A stretch of DNA of 64,000 nt from Clostridium sp. (GTDB lineage Bacteria; Bacillota_I; Bacilli_A; Acholeplasmatales; Anaeroplasmataceae), in NCBI GenBank assembly GCA_022010015.1, contig CP091735.1:1178001-1242000 (forward strand), written 5' to 3'. The position numbers and the translations under genes were made by a program. Every line of letters starts with the position of its first letter. The stretch's first letter is position 1. The notes beneath the pieces were generated by a model that was not told the DNA's origin, did no database searches, and worked only from the letters and a program-made list of their open reading frames with translations. Of this stretch, positions 55,722 to 64,000 are shown piece after piece.

Positions 55722-56864
55722 ATGAAAAAGAAGTTATTAGGTGTTTTTTTAGTTGGAACAGCCTTGTTTGGAATATGTGGCTGTAAGGAAAAGAGTTTTT
55801 GATGAAAATATTCCAGAATATAATGTTAAAAAGAGTACTTGAGGGATATGATAGTAGTTCCTTAAAAGAAGGCAACAGACTATATGATGAATATGGATTC
55901 ATTAATTACAAATGATGGTAATAAGGCTTATTCACCAGTATCATATTTATAGTGCAATTGCCTCATATTCAATTTTTTTCAGAATATGAAGAAAATTTAG
56001 TTAAAGATTTAGGCTATGAAAATGATAATGAGGTTAAGGCTGATATATTAAAGCTAAATAAGGCTTTAACATTTAAAGATAGTGATACCTATAAGGCTAA
56101 TCTTGTAACCTCAGTATCTTTACCAAAATGGTATGATGTTAAAGAAGAAGCAAGAGCTAATCTAAATGAGCTAAGTATTGCTTTATTTACAGATGATAGT
56201 AAAGATATTGATGAATGGTATAGAAAAGCAACATTTGAAATGGAAGAGAAGCTACCATTTACGATTAAGGATTCAATAGCTTTAACATCAACATATAGCT
56301 ATATTCATAAATATGGAACACCATATAATAAAAAGGATGTTACCTTTAATGGCAAAAAGGTAGAAGGTATATCTAAAAACATCTAACATTGATTATATTA
56401 TTAATGATGATTATACAGCAGTAATTATTTCATCAGGAAAAGAGAAGATGGTAATAACAATGCCAAATAATGATAACTATAAATATGATACTAAAGAAAT
56501 AATTGGAAGAAACCATATGAAGAAGAATATGCTCATTTAGAATGTCCAATGTTTAGTGTTGAAACAATGAAGTCATTGAATTCATTTGTTAAAGAAAAAA
56601 AATTAGGACTTACATATTTATATAATAAGCCAGCATTTACCAAGCTTGTAGAAAATGATAAATATCCTGTTAGTGATATTTTACAATCAACTAATTTTAC
56701 ATTTACAAATGAGGGAATTAGTGGAGTTTCAGTTACATCAATACAGGCACCAACATCAGATGGTAGAAAGCCAATGGATATAAGTATTGATAAGCCATTC
56801 TATTTTTACATTACTTGATAGTGCAAATATTACATTATTTGCAGGCTATGTAAATAGCTTATAG
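55722..56864 (+). CDS. Lipoprotein serpin (serine/cysteine protease inhibitor family, frameshifted)
   Basis: MKKKLLGVFLVGTALFGICGC is a lipoprotein signal, so it is anchored outside the cell. Corrected mature sequence starts ..DSLITNDGNKAYSPVSYLYS, the serpin NxxxSPxS helix-B motif. The C-terminal end is diagnostic: reactive-centre hinge FTFTNEGISGVSVTSIQAP (P15 Gly, P8 Thr), then the s5A-like DISIDKPFYFYI and LFAGYVNSL. About 375 residues, normal. By count from the hinge, the scissile bond falls near Ser-Asp in APTSDG. The P12-P9 residues are GVSV instead of small Ala, so inhibitory ability is uncertain. Slips near 55745, 55795, 55845, 55885, 55945, 55975, 56383, 56510 and 56808. Confidence 0.75.
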
Positions 56865-56870
56865 GAATTT

Positions 56871-56904
56871 GACCTAGCAGTTATTATTGCTGGGCCTTTT
56901 TTTA
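56871..56904 (+). terminator. Serpin gene terminator
   Basis: CCTAGCA (56873-56879) pairs with TGCTGGG (56888-56894) including one G-U, eight-base loop, then CC and a T run. Confidence 0.85.
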
Positions 56905-56918
56905 ATTTAAAATAAGTA

Positions 56919-56970
56919 TTGAAAAAAATAATAAGGTGTGATAGTATAAATATACCCTATAAAAATAGGG
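56919..56970 (+). promoter_or_regulatory. Promoter and palindromic operator of the TAC cassette
   Basis: TTGAAA (56919-56924), 17 bases, TAGTAT (56942-56947). Overlapping and downstream lie two inverted repeats: GTATA-AA-TATAC (56944-56955) and CCCTAT-AAAA-ATAGGG (56955-56970). The position between promoter and first gene is where HTH antitoxins of type II systems bind to repress their own operon. Confidence 0.6.
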
Positions 56971-56996
56971 CAAAAGATGGATGTGGTGAGAGGATA

Positions 56997-57448
56997 GTGC
57001 AATCTAAAATTTATAATAGATGCGGATATAATTGAAGAAATATTTTCTGCTTTTAATACTAAAAGTCCTTTTAATTTAAAAAAAAGCATAAAAAAAGTAT
57101 GCTAAAAAGAATATAATAATTTAGACTATAGCGATTTTTATGTTAGGTTAGCTCTAGATTTAGAAAAGGCATATAAAAACCATTAAAAAAAGTAATTATT
57201 TATATCGTAGTAAAAAAATAATTTCAATATTGTAATACTAAAATATAGAATGAAAGATGTGAATTCCAACAAAGGAAAAAAAGTGCTGGATGGAGAATAA
57301 TTGCACTAGTTGATGAAATTAATCAAATTTTTTTATTTGTTAGATTTGTATAAGCATTCAAATGGTAAGGAGAATTTAAGAGATGATGAAATTTCAAAAT
57401 TGAAATTGTTATGTGATGAATATGCAAAAAGAAGTTTAATTTTTTTAA
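56997..57448 (+). CDS. HigB/RelE-like toxin of a toxin-antitoxin-chaperone cassette (frameshifted)
   Basis: Begins at GTG 56997, after GAGAGG. Corrected sequence is about 150 residues: a helical N-terminal half (FIIDADIIEEIFSAFNTKSP..., DFYVRLALDLEKAYKTI) and a RelE-fold C-terminal half, ILKYRMKDVNSNKGKSAGWR, followed by IIALVDEINQIFYLLDLYKH and LRDDEISKLKLLCDEY. The GKSAGWRII piece matches the GxSGGxR(V/I) core of HigB/RelE ribosome-dependent RNases. Slips near 57018, 57078, 57100, 57185, 57217, 57280, 57330 and 57441. The longer N-terminal half differs from minimal HigB. The antitoxin gene starts 18 bases later. Confidence 0.7.
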
Positions 57449-57465
57449 AAACAGAGGCTTTTTTT

Positions 57466-57891
57466 ATGGGAAAAAAATTAATATAGATGAAATAAAGAAA
57501 AAAATGCTATTGAAATCATAGAACCAGATTTCTCTTATATTGATGGAAAATATTTGAGAAATTTTTAGAATGAAATTACAATTAAGTCAATCAATATTTG
57601 CTGATTATTTAGGAGTTAGTAAGAAAGCAATTGAAAAGTGGGAGCAAGGAAAAAAATAAAATCAATGCTGCAGTAGTTAGACTTGTTTATTTAATTGAAA
57701 AAGAACCTAAAAAAATTTTTTTCCTTACTTAAGGAAATAAAAAAATTTGTAATGAGTATTATACATTTGATTTAAAAAAATATGAATTTGGTCAAGAATA
57801 TGATTTAAAAAAAATAATGAATGCTACACTATTAATCATCTTAATAAAGATAGTAATTGGCATATAGATGACAAAAAAATATTGGAGGTAA
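57466..57891 (+). CDS. HTH antitoxin (HigA-like) with C-terminal tail (frameshifted)
   Basis: ATG at 57466 with AGAGG eight bases upstream. N-terminal ..AIEIIEPDFSYIDGKYLRNF leads into an XRE/Cro-type HTH: RMKLQLSQSIFADYLGVSKK, then AIEKWEQGKNKINAAVVRLV. After LLKEIKKICNEY comes an additional tail of about 45 residues, YTFDLKKYEFGQEYDLKK and, in shifted frame, NNECYTINHLNKDSNWHIDD ending KYWR. In TAC systems such a tail (chaperone addiction domain) binds the SecB-like chaperone. Slips near 57475, 57505, 57565, 57655, 57715, 57745, 57810 and 57875. The WEQG and SQ.FA..LGVS motifs make the HTH call firm; the exact C-terminus is uncertain. Confidence 0.75.
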
Positions 57892-57896
57892 TTTTA

Positions 57897-58281
57897 ATGT
57901 ATCAACCAGTATATGATTTTTTTGGGATTTAGTTTGAATGAAATAAAATATATAAATAAATTTAAAAGAAAAACACTTATATAGGAATAAGCATTGTTAA
58001 GGATGAAATAATTGAAAAATTAAGTCAATATTCACTTCTTATAAAAATAACTTCGGATTTTGCAGAAGAAGAGAGTTCATTTTTGTTTCAAGGTTTTTTT
58101 AAAGTGAATGATTTTTAAATGGTTTAAATCATTAGATGAAAACAATAGGAAATCAATTTTTGCAATAATATTTCCTTTTATACGAGAAAAAAATTTTTTT
58201 CTATTACTTCTGATACAAAAACATGGTTTATTTATTCCAACTCTTAATATTAAAGATATTAGTTTTTGAGAAAAAGAAATA
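57897..58281 (+). CDS. SecB-like chaperone (frameshifted)
   Basis: GGAGG nine bases before the ATG at 57897. Corrected protein of about 128 residues: MYQPVYDFLGFSLNEIKYIN, ..GISIVKDEIIEKLSQYSLLI, ITSDFAEEESSFLFQGFFKV, KWFKSLDENNRKSIFAIIFP, FIREKIFSITSDT, GLFIPTLNIKDISF. The order of an F.FQG.F strand, a short linker, then FP.IRE.I..IT.....P.LNI is the SecB-fold pattern (LFPFARE, PPLNLPPINF). A SecB homologue in a Gram-positive, directly after a toxin-antitoxin pair, matches toxin-antitoxin-chaperone operons such as that of Mycobacterium tuberculosis (HigB1-HigA1-Rv1957). Slips near 57920, 57975, 58115, 58195 and 58220. Confidence 0.72.
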
Positions 58282-58302
58282 AAAATTAACTAGAATTAAT
58301 TA

Positions 58303-58328
58303 AAAGGCAGCCATTATTGGTTGCCTTT
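58303..58328. terminator. Bidirectional terminator between TAC cassette and tmcAL
   Basis: AAAGGCAGCC (58303-58312), loop ATTATT, GGTTGCCTTT (58319-58328): ten pairs with one G-U. On the minus strand the Ts (complement of TTAATTAA before it) are modest. It overlaps the tmcAL stop. Confidence 0.8.
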
Positions 58329-59432
58329 GATTATTTGTTGTTCTTTTGCTAAAAGGTTTGTTTTATAGATATAGTCGATTAGCTTTGTTATCTTTAATTC
58401 TATATCTAATATAGGATTTAATCCTTCCTTTATATTTGTATAAATTTTTTTGTTTCTTTTTTTATAGCGTTTAAGTATTTTTTTCCTGCTTCATTAAATC
58501 CTAAAAATTCGAAGAAAATCATAATTTAAATCTTTTATATCTTCTTTTGTTATTTGAAAGAGAGTATAAAAGAAGAAACGTTTTATTCTTGATTTTTGAG
58601 TAGCGTTTATTATGAGATTTGTTAATAAATGAATGATAATCAGGCTCGTTTACAAATTTAAGAAGATAATTTTTTTAAGTCCTTCTTCATCAAAAAAAGA
58701 AGGTATTTTTTTGTTATTCTTAGCTCATAATTAAAAATAAGGGTAGAGTTTATTAATATCAAAATGATATTCTTGGTAATCATTATATACATAGTCTGGA
58801 ACAAAGCTTTTATCAAAATTTTCACGTATATATGATGCTGATGGCATATTTGTTTTATTTGTGTTTGAATCTTCAGCATCACCAATTCTTTTTTTATTGT
58901 TTTTTTAACAAAATATTCGAGTTTAATTTTTTTATAGCCTTATAGTAGCATAGTCCTAGTGTATCGTTAGCATTAAGTGGTGGTAAATTATATAGCTTTA
59001 AGGCTTCGTTATAGGATGCCTTATAGGATAATCCTTGTTTTAAATTATCCTTTATTGTAGTACTGAAGTTTGTATTATTTTTCTATTTCATAATAGCTTT
59101 TTATAGATGGTAAAATCATTTAATTCGCTTCCTATCCAAATTTCATCTACCTTAGCATTATTAAGGGTCTTTACAGCATTGTAGGCAAAAATATCAGCGT
59201 TTTGAACTGCACAAACGGCTGGAAGCTCAATTACCAAATCTATGCCAAGCCTTAGGGCTTCTTTGGTTTTTGTAAATTTATCAAACATTGATAAATCACC
59301 ACGCATTGTAAAGCTAGATGAGCATACGGCAATTACTAAATCAGCATTTGCTTGCTCTTTAATTTTATTAAAATGGTAAACATGCCCATTATGTAGTGGG
59401 TTATATTCAACAATAATTCCTATTTTTTTCAT
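58314..59432 (-). CDS. tmcAL: tRNA(Met) cytidine acetate ligase TmcAL/YlbM (frameshifted)
   Basis: Forms N4-acetylcytidine at the wobble base of elongator tRNA-Met from acetate and ATP. The N-terminus MKKIGIIVEYNPLHNGHVYH has the nucleotidyltransferase HxGH motif, followed by VCSSSFTMRGDLSMFDKFTK and LVIELPAVCAVQNAD, all family markers. The C-terminal part is broken by slips near 59085, 59060, 58910, 58890, 58735, 58700, 58670, 58600, 58510, 58480 and 58440, but reads MPSASYIRENFD and DEEGLKN in order. About 373 residues, close to normal. Start at 59432 with GAGGAAAGC. The convergent TAC cassette shares its terminator. Confidence 0.9.
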
Positions 59433-59489
59433 TTTGCTTTCCTCAATTATTATTTTATCATTAAATGGAAAAAAACAATTGTTAAAATA

Positions 59490-59518
59490 TTGTAATTGAA
59501 GAATAATAAATGTATAAT
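59490..59518 (+). promoter_or_regulatory. Promoter of the zinc ABC operon
   Basis: TTGTAA (59490-59495), 17-base spacer, TATAAT (59513-59518). A clear Zur box was not found. Confidence 0.75.
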
Positions 59519-59549
59519 TAAAATGGATTTTTTTCAAGGAGTGTAATTA

Positions 59550-60468
59550 ATGAAAAAAAGATATTTTTTTAATAGTAATTTTATTTATTTTTCAGTCTAT
59601 TTGGCTGCAAAAAAATAAAAGTGATGATAAGTTACATATTGTAACAACAATATTTCCTATATATGATTTTGTAAGAGAAATTAAAACTGATGACTTTGAG
59701 GTATCAATGCTTTTACATCCTGGACAGGAGGTTCATACCTATGATCCTTCAGCTAAGGATATTGCTAATATTTATGAAAGTGAGCTTTTTCATTTATATT
59801 GGTGGAGAAAGTGATAGCTATGTTGATACAATTTTTAAAGAATAATAAAAAAATGTTAAAGCCTTAAAAGCTTATTGATTTTGTTGATGCTTTAGAGGAA
59901 GAGGAAGAAGATCATGAACATGATCATAGTCATGACGCTATTGAATATGATGAGCATATTTGGACTTCTATTAGAAATGCTGTTAAGATGGTTAAGGCTA
60001 TAAGTAATTCTATGCTTGAGATAAAAGATGATGAACAAATTGTTAAAAAAATACTAATGAATATATATCTAAGCTAGAAGCCTTAGATTTAAAATTTAGT
60101 GAAATTGTAAATAATGCTAAAACTAACATTATGGTTTTTTTGCTGATAGATTTCCTTTTTTTATATTTTTGCTCATGATTATAATTTGAATTGCTATAAA
60201 GCCTTTCCAGGCTGTTCAACCGAAACAGAGGCTAGTGCTAAAAATTAAAGAGCTTGTTGATGTTTGTAGGAATAATAATTTAGGTTACGTTTATTATATT
60301 GATTTATCAAATAAAAAAATGTAGCTAAGGCCGTTAGTAAGGATGCAAATGTAGACATGCTGTTATTTCATAGTGTTCAAAATGTAACTTTAGATGAATT
60401 TAAAAAGTGAAACATATTTATCACTAATGGAAAATAATGCCATAGCCTTAGAAAAAGGGGTTAAATAA
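59550..60468 (+). CDS. znuA: Metal ABC transporter substrate-binding lipoprotein (ZnuA-like, frameshifted)
   Basis: Signal with lipobox ending FGCKK. Mature start LHIVTTIFPIYDFVREI, the metal-binding His in LLHPGQEVHTYDPSAKDI, then a His/Asp/Glu-rich loop EEEEEDHEHDHSHDAIEYDE typical of zinc rather than manganese binders, HIWTSIRNA, and YNLNCYKAFPGCSTETEASA. About 305 residues. Slips near 59565, 59585, 59612, 59797, 59840, 59858, 60040, 60135, 60155, 60240, 60317 and 60407. Its stop overlaps the ATPase start (TAATG). Confidence 0.92.
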
Positions 60469-61171
60469 TGAATAATACTTTAATTTCCTGTAAAAAAATT
60501 TATGTAGTAGTTATGAGGGCTTTAAGGCTGTTGATGATGTGTCATTTGAGGTAAATGAGGGGGACTATTTATGTATTGTTGGTGATAATGGTAGTGGTAA
60601 ATCAACATTATTAAAAACAATACTTAAGCTAAAGACGCCAAGTGGTGGTAGTATTACCTATAATAATTTAAAGCCTGATGATATCGGTTATGTATCACAG
60701 GCTAAGGATTTTATGAATAATTTTTCCTGCTAGTGTTTTTTTGAGGTGGTTTTTAACAGGTCTTTTTAGGTAGTAAGTTTAAATTGTTTTTATACTAAGA
60801 ATGATAAAAAAATAGCAATGGAAAAGCTAGAACTTCTTGGTATGGAGGATTTTAAAAATAAATCATTCAACAATTTATCTGGTGGTCAAAAGCAGAGGGT
60901 TCTTTTAGCTAGAGCCTTATGCAAAGCTAAAAAAATTATTGTTCTTGATGAGCCTACCACAGGAATAGATAAAGAAACTACTAAAATTTTATATTTTATT
61001 GTTGAGCTTTTAAATCAGCAGGGTGTTACAATTATTACAGTTTCGCATGATTTAGAAAAACTGCTTAAAGGATGCTAATAAAATATTACATATGAAGCAG
61101 AAGTGTCTTTTTTTATGGAACTAAAGAAGAATATTTAAATAGTGAAATAGGAAAAGGAGTATTTAAAATGA
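60468..61171 (+). CDS. znuC: Metal ABC transporter ATPase (ZnuC-like, frameshifted)
   Basis: About 233 residues. Walker A GDNGSGKSTL, Q-loop IGYVSQAKD, signature LSGGQKQRVLLARAL, Walker B IIVLDEPTTGID and H-loop VSHDLEK. Between the motifs the sequence LGMEDFKNKSFNNL matches metal-family ATPases. Slips near 60497, 60725, 60740, 60765, 60785, 60803, 61065, 61080 and 61155. The last one restores the end KEYLK with TGA at 61169-61171, overlapping the permease ATG by four bases. Confidence 0.93.
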
Positions 61172-61983
61172 TTTTGTCTTTTATTGAGGCCTTTTCTTAT
61201 GAATTTATGAGAAATGCTCTAATTGTTGGTATATGTGTATCACTTTGTGCGGCACTTCTTGGCGTAAGCTTAGTGTTAAAGAAATATTCAATGCTTGGTG
61301 ATGGCTTGTCACATGTTGGCTTTGGAGCCTTAGCAATTGCAACTATTATTGGTGTTGCGCCACTTGCAATAGCAATACCAACAGTAATTATTGTGGCATT
61401 TTTATTATTAAGAGTATCAAATCGTAGTAAAACAAGCGGTGATGCTTTAGTTGCCGTAATAAGTGCTACAGCATTAGCCATTGGTGTTTTTGCAATGAGT
61501 ATTAGTAGTGGCAGTAATATTGATGTTTATAATTATATGTTTGGATCAATTGTGGCAGTATCTAAATCGGATATGATAGTGACCTTAGTAATATCAATAA
61601 TAGTTATTACCTTGTATGTTATATCCTATAATAATATGTTTGCTATTACCTTTGATGAAACCTTTGCTAAAACAAGTGGTGTAAGGGTAGAAATATATAA
61701 TTCACTTCTTGCTATATTAACATCTATAATTGTAGTAATTGGAATGAAAATGATGGGAGCCTTATTAATATCAAGTCTTGTTATTTTTCCAAGTATTTCC
61801 GCAATGGCTGTTTGCAAAAGGTATAAAAGTGTTGTTATTACATCAGCTATTATTTCTATTGTGGCATTTTTAGTTGGGTTGTTTTTTAGTTATACGCTTA
61901 GTACACCATGTGGTGCTAGTGTTGTTATTGTTAATGTTATTATTCTAATTGCTTGTAAAATAGTAGCATTTGTAAGGAGGTAA
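61168..61983 (+). CDS. znuB: Metal ABC transporter permease (ZnuB-like)
   Basis: An intact frame of 271 residues with eight to nine TM helices. Family motifs: SLVLKKYSMLGDGLSHVGFGALA, SGDALVAVISATALAIGV, FGSIVAVS, DETFAKTSGV and GMKMMGALLISSLVIFPS, the usual ABC-3 permease set. It completes a zinc-type importer with the two preceding genes. The following gene starts eight bases after its stop and has an AGGAGG that overlaps the end of this gene. Confidence 0.95.
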   Translation: MILSFIEAFSYEFMRNALIVGICVSLCAALLGVSLVLKKYSMLGDGLSHVGFGALAIATIIGVAPLAIAIPTVIIVAFLLLRVSNRSKTSGDALVAVISATALAIGVFAMSISSGSNIDVYNYMFGSIVAVSKSDMIVTLVISIIVITLYVISYNNMFAITFDETFAKTSGVRVEIYNSLLAILTSIIVVIGMKMMGALLISSLVIFPSISAMAVCKRYKSVVITSAIISIVAFLVGLFFSYTLSTPCGASVVIVNVIILIACKIVAFVRR

Positions 61984-61991
61984 TTTTAATT

Positions 61992-63957
61992 ATGAAAATT
62001 GAGGTTAAATGTCCATATTGTGGTGAAAAAGTGCCTAGTAGATGATAATGAGAAAATAGGCTTTTGTCCTAAATGTGATGATGAATTTTTAATTAAGTCA
62101 GCCTTGGAGGATGAAAATGAGGATGATTTAGATAGTTCAATTCTTGATGAAGAATTTACAGATGATTTTGTGATTACAGACGATGTTTCTTACTAAATAT
62201 CGTGGTAGTGATGAAAGTGTTTTTGATTCCTTATGGTGTTGTTAAAATCGATAAATATGTTTTCTCTTCAATTGATGATTTAAAAGATATAAGCTTCAAT
62301 GATGAATTAAAAAAATAATTGGCGAGGCTTCATTTGAGGAATGTAATAATCTTACTAAAATTATTATTCCAGCAAGTGTTGAAAGAATTGAAGAATGTGC
62401 ATTCTCAATGTGTAAAAAAATATTAAATCTATTGAATTTGAGGAAGGATCATGCCTTAAAATAATTGGTGATGGTGCTTTTTCCAATTGTGAACAGCTTT
62501 CTATTATTAAAATTCCTGCATCTGTTGTAACGATTTCTGACAATGCCTTTAATAATTGTACAAGGCTTAGAGAGGTTAGCTTTGAGGATGGCTCACATTT
62601 AGTTAGTATTGGTGATTATGCTTTTTGCAGGATGTGAGCTTATCCAAGAATTTACATTTCCAAGAAGTGTGATTAATTTAGGAAAATCTATTTTTGCAGG
62701 TGATGAGCTTTTAAGAGAAATTAGCTTTGGTTATGATTCACTACTTGAAAGCATTGCTCCCTTTGCTTTTGAAAAGATTCCTAATTTGAAGGGATTTACA
62801 ATCCCTGAGAATGTAACACATATTGGTGCTAAGGCCTTTAATGAATGTAATAATTTGGAGTCCATTAAATTTGCAGATAATAGTAGTATTACAGAAATTG
62901 GTGATTATGCCTTTGCTAAGATGGGAATCAAGGAATTTAATATGCCACCTTCAGTACTAGTAGTTGGCGCTTATGCCTTTAGTGATTGTCCTAATTTAAA
63001 AAGAGTCACTCTAAGTAATAAGCTAAGAGAAATAAAATCATGTGCTTTTTGCTAAGGATATTAATCTTGAGCTAATTAATATTGCTTTTATGCTTTGATT
63101 TAAAAAATATTGGTGCTTATGCCTTTAGTGAATGTAAATCATTAACTACTATGGCTTTGCCAAGATATTTACCTAAAATTGATATGGGTGCTTTTTGCTA
63201 ATTGTCACAAGCTAAATAAAAGTATCTTTACCATTTAATTTAGCTGAGCTTAGTGATATGACCTTTTATAATTGTCATGAACTAGAAATTGTTAATTTTC
63301 CTACTAATTGTGCAACTAAGGTTTTTTTGGTGATCAAGCATTTTATTGGTGTGATTCTTTAAGAAAAAAATTACAATTCCTGATGCCGTAGTTGAAATTC
63401 ATGATGAAGTTTTTTTAAGGGCTGTATGGCTTTTAGAGGAGCTAAATATTTCAAATGATATAGAGTATATTGGTAAGGAAGCATTATTTGCCAAAAAAAT
63501 TAATTTTTGATTTTTTTATCAAACTGATTTAAGAGCAAATAAATTTTTTTGGAATCTGTAATTATGGAGGATGATACTGTTGTTTCCTTTTAAGGGTTTT
63601 ACTCATGAGCCAATAAATACTAGGGTAGAAGAATCTATAGAGGAAGAGAAAGTTGAAGCTCCTATTGAAGAGGTTAAGCCTAAAAAGAAAAAAGGCTGTT
63701 ATATTGCAACTTGTGTTTATGGTAGCTATGATGGTAATGAGCTTTGGACATTAAGAAGGTATCGTGATGAGGTTTTGGCTAACCATTGGTATGGTAGAGC
63801 ATTTATTAAGGTATATTATGCGATATCTCCTATGCTAGTTAAGCTTTTTTGGAGGTAATCGCTTGTTTAAAAAAGCATTTAGGAGTATACTGGATAAAAA
63901 AAGTTAAAAAGATTAAATAAGAAAGGAATAAGTAATAATTATTACGTTGATAGGTAA
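61992..63957 (+). CDS. Zinc-ribbon / BspA-type LRR / CFI-box C-terminal protein (frameshifted)
   Basis: Reconstructed as one protein of about 655 residues. N-terminus MKIEVKCPYCGEKV...GFCPKCDDEF is a CxxC-CxxC zinc ribbon, then an acidic linker (EDENEDDLDSS). About 14 LRR_5 (BspA/TpLRR) repeats follow, each like IGDYAF..C..L..I..P.SV. The end is a Glu/Lys/Pro linker (VEESIEEEKVEAPIEEVKPK), then GCYIATCVYGSYDGNELWTL, RRYRDEVLANHWYGRAF and YYAISPMLVKLF, the CFI-box C-terminal domain; with slips near 63847, 63893 and 63905 it ends KRLNKKGISNNYYVDR at 63957. Other slips near 62035, 62195, 62225, 62315, 62415, 62625, 63050, 63095, 63195, 63320, 63365, 63420, 63500, 63550 and 63595. No signal peptide: cytosolic. 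Function unknown. Confidence 0.75.
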
Positions 63958-63963
63958 AAAAAT

Positions 63964-64000
63964 ATGTCAAAATGGAATTTAACAGGTATATATAAAAATC
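63964..64000 (+). CDS. Start of a further gene, truncated by window end
   Basis: ATG at 63964 opens MSKWNLTGIYKN and runs off the window. AGG at 63952-63954 is a weak ribosome site, so the gene would be coupled to the preceding one. The W.L..IY start resembles M3-family oligoendopeptidases, but twelve residues are not enough to assign it. Confidence 0.35.
   Translation, partial: MSKWNLTGIYKN

Noticed and set aside
59461..59549. Zur box upstream of znuA
   Set aside because: AT-rich partial palindromes are present, but none matches the TCGTAATnATTACGA-type consensus convincingly.
61197..61817. Minus-strand frames opposite znuB
   Set aside because: Shadows of an intact permease gene; low-complexity hydrophobic translation results from codon bias on the opposite strand.

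Overview
The window looks like a low-GC Gram-positive bacterium: very A+T-rich coding DNA, strong AGGAGG ribosome binding sites matching the intact CCTCC 3' end of its 16S rRNA, many lipoproteins, an rpsB-tsf-pyrH-frr order, and flotillin/NfeD, YjbK-like and ABC-F genes. The 16S region and gene content suggest an uncultured gut Bacilli/Erysipelotrichia/RF39-like ('gut mollicute') lineage, which is an inference. TGA is used as a stop (xerC/D, uppS) and Trp is TGG, so the code is standard rather than Mycoplasma-type. Most protein genes are interrupted by one-base slips in A or T runs while the rRNA operon reads cleanly. I interpret these as homopolymer sequencing errors, so I give each broken gene as one CDS spanning its fragments.

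Layout. 1-6.7 kb: a DUF4097-like protein end, two lipoproteins, htpG with a CIRCE-like operator, an AAC(3)-type acetyltransferase and an ankyrin-like protein. 6.7-11.8 kb: rrn operon (tandem promoters, 16S-23S-5S, tRNA-Asn). 11.9-19.9 kb: a secreted Ig-repeat protein, an Fe-S protein, an ABC exporter, two small secreted proteins bracketed by a 70-bp repeat, and a CYTH protein. 20-32.7 kb: NAD kinase, clpP and gap (divergent, with a cre-like site), mscS, MATE and MFS exporters, ung, LysM protein, trmFO, xerC/D, NfeD and flotillin. 32.7-41.4 kb: rpsB-tsf, pyrH-frr, then uppS-cdsA-dxr-rseP-HAD. 41.5-46.1 kb: split ThrE exporter plus decarboxylase-aguA-aguB, a complete arginine-to-putrescine route through agmatine. 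46.2-56.9 kb: a cation/H+ antiporter, a GGDEF protein, a large unknown protein, ABC-F, NUDIX, a second MATE and a lipoprotein serpin. 56.9-58.3 kb: a three-gene toxin-antitoxin-chaperone cassette (HigB/RelE-like, HTH antitoxin, SecB-like). 58.3-64 kb: tmcAL, a zinc-type ABC importer (znuA-C-B), and a zinc-ribbon/LRR/CFI-box protein.

The most notable items are the apparent toxin-antitoxin-SecB chaperone (TAC) system, a short attenuating leader before the MATE gene that could be a guanidine-IV (mepA-type) riboswitch, a bacterial serpin, a CIRCE operator on htpG, and an unknown protein of about 685 residues at 49.4-51.45 kb.
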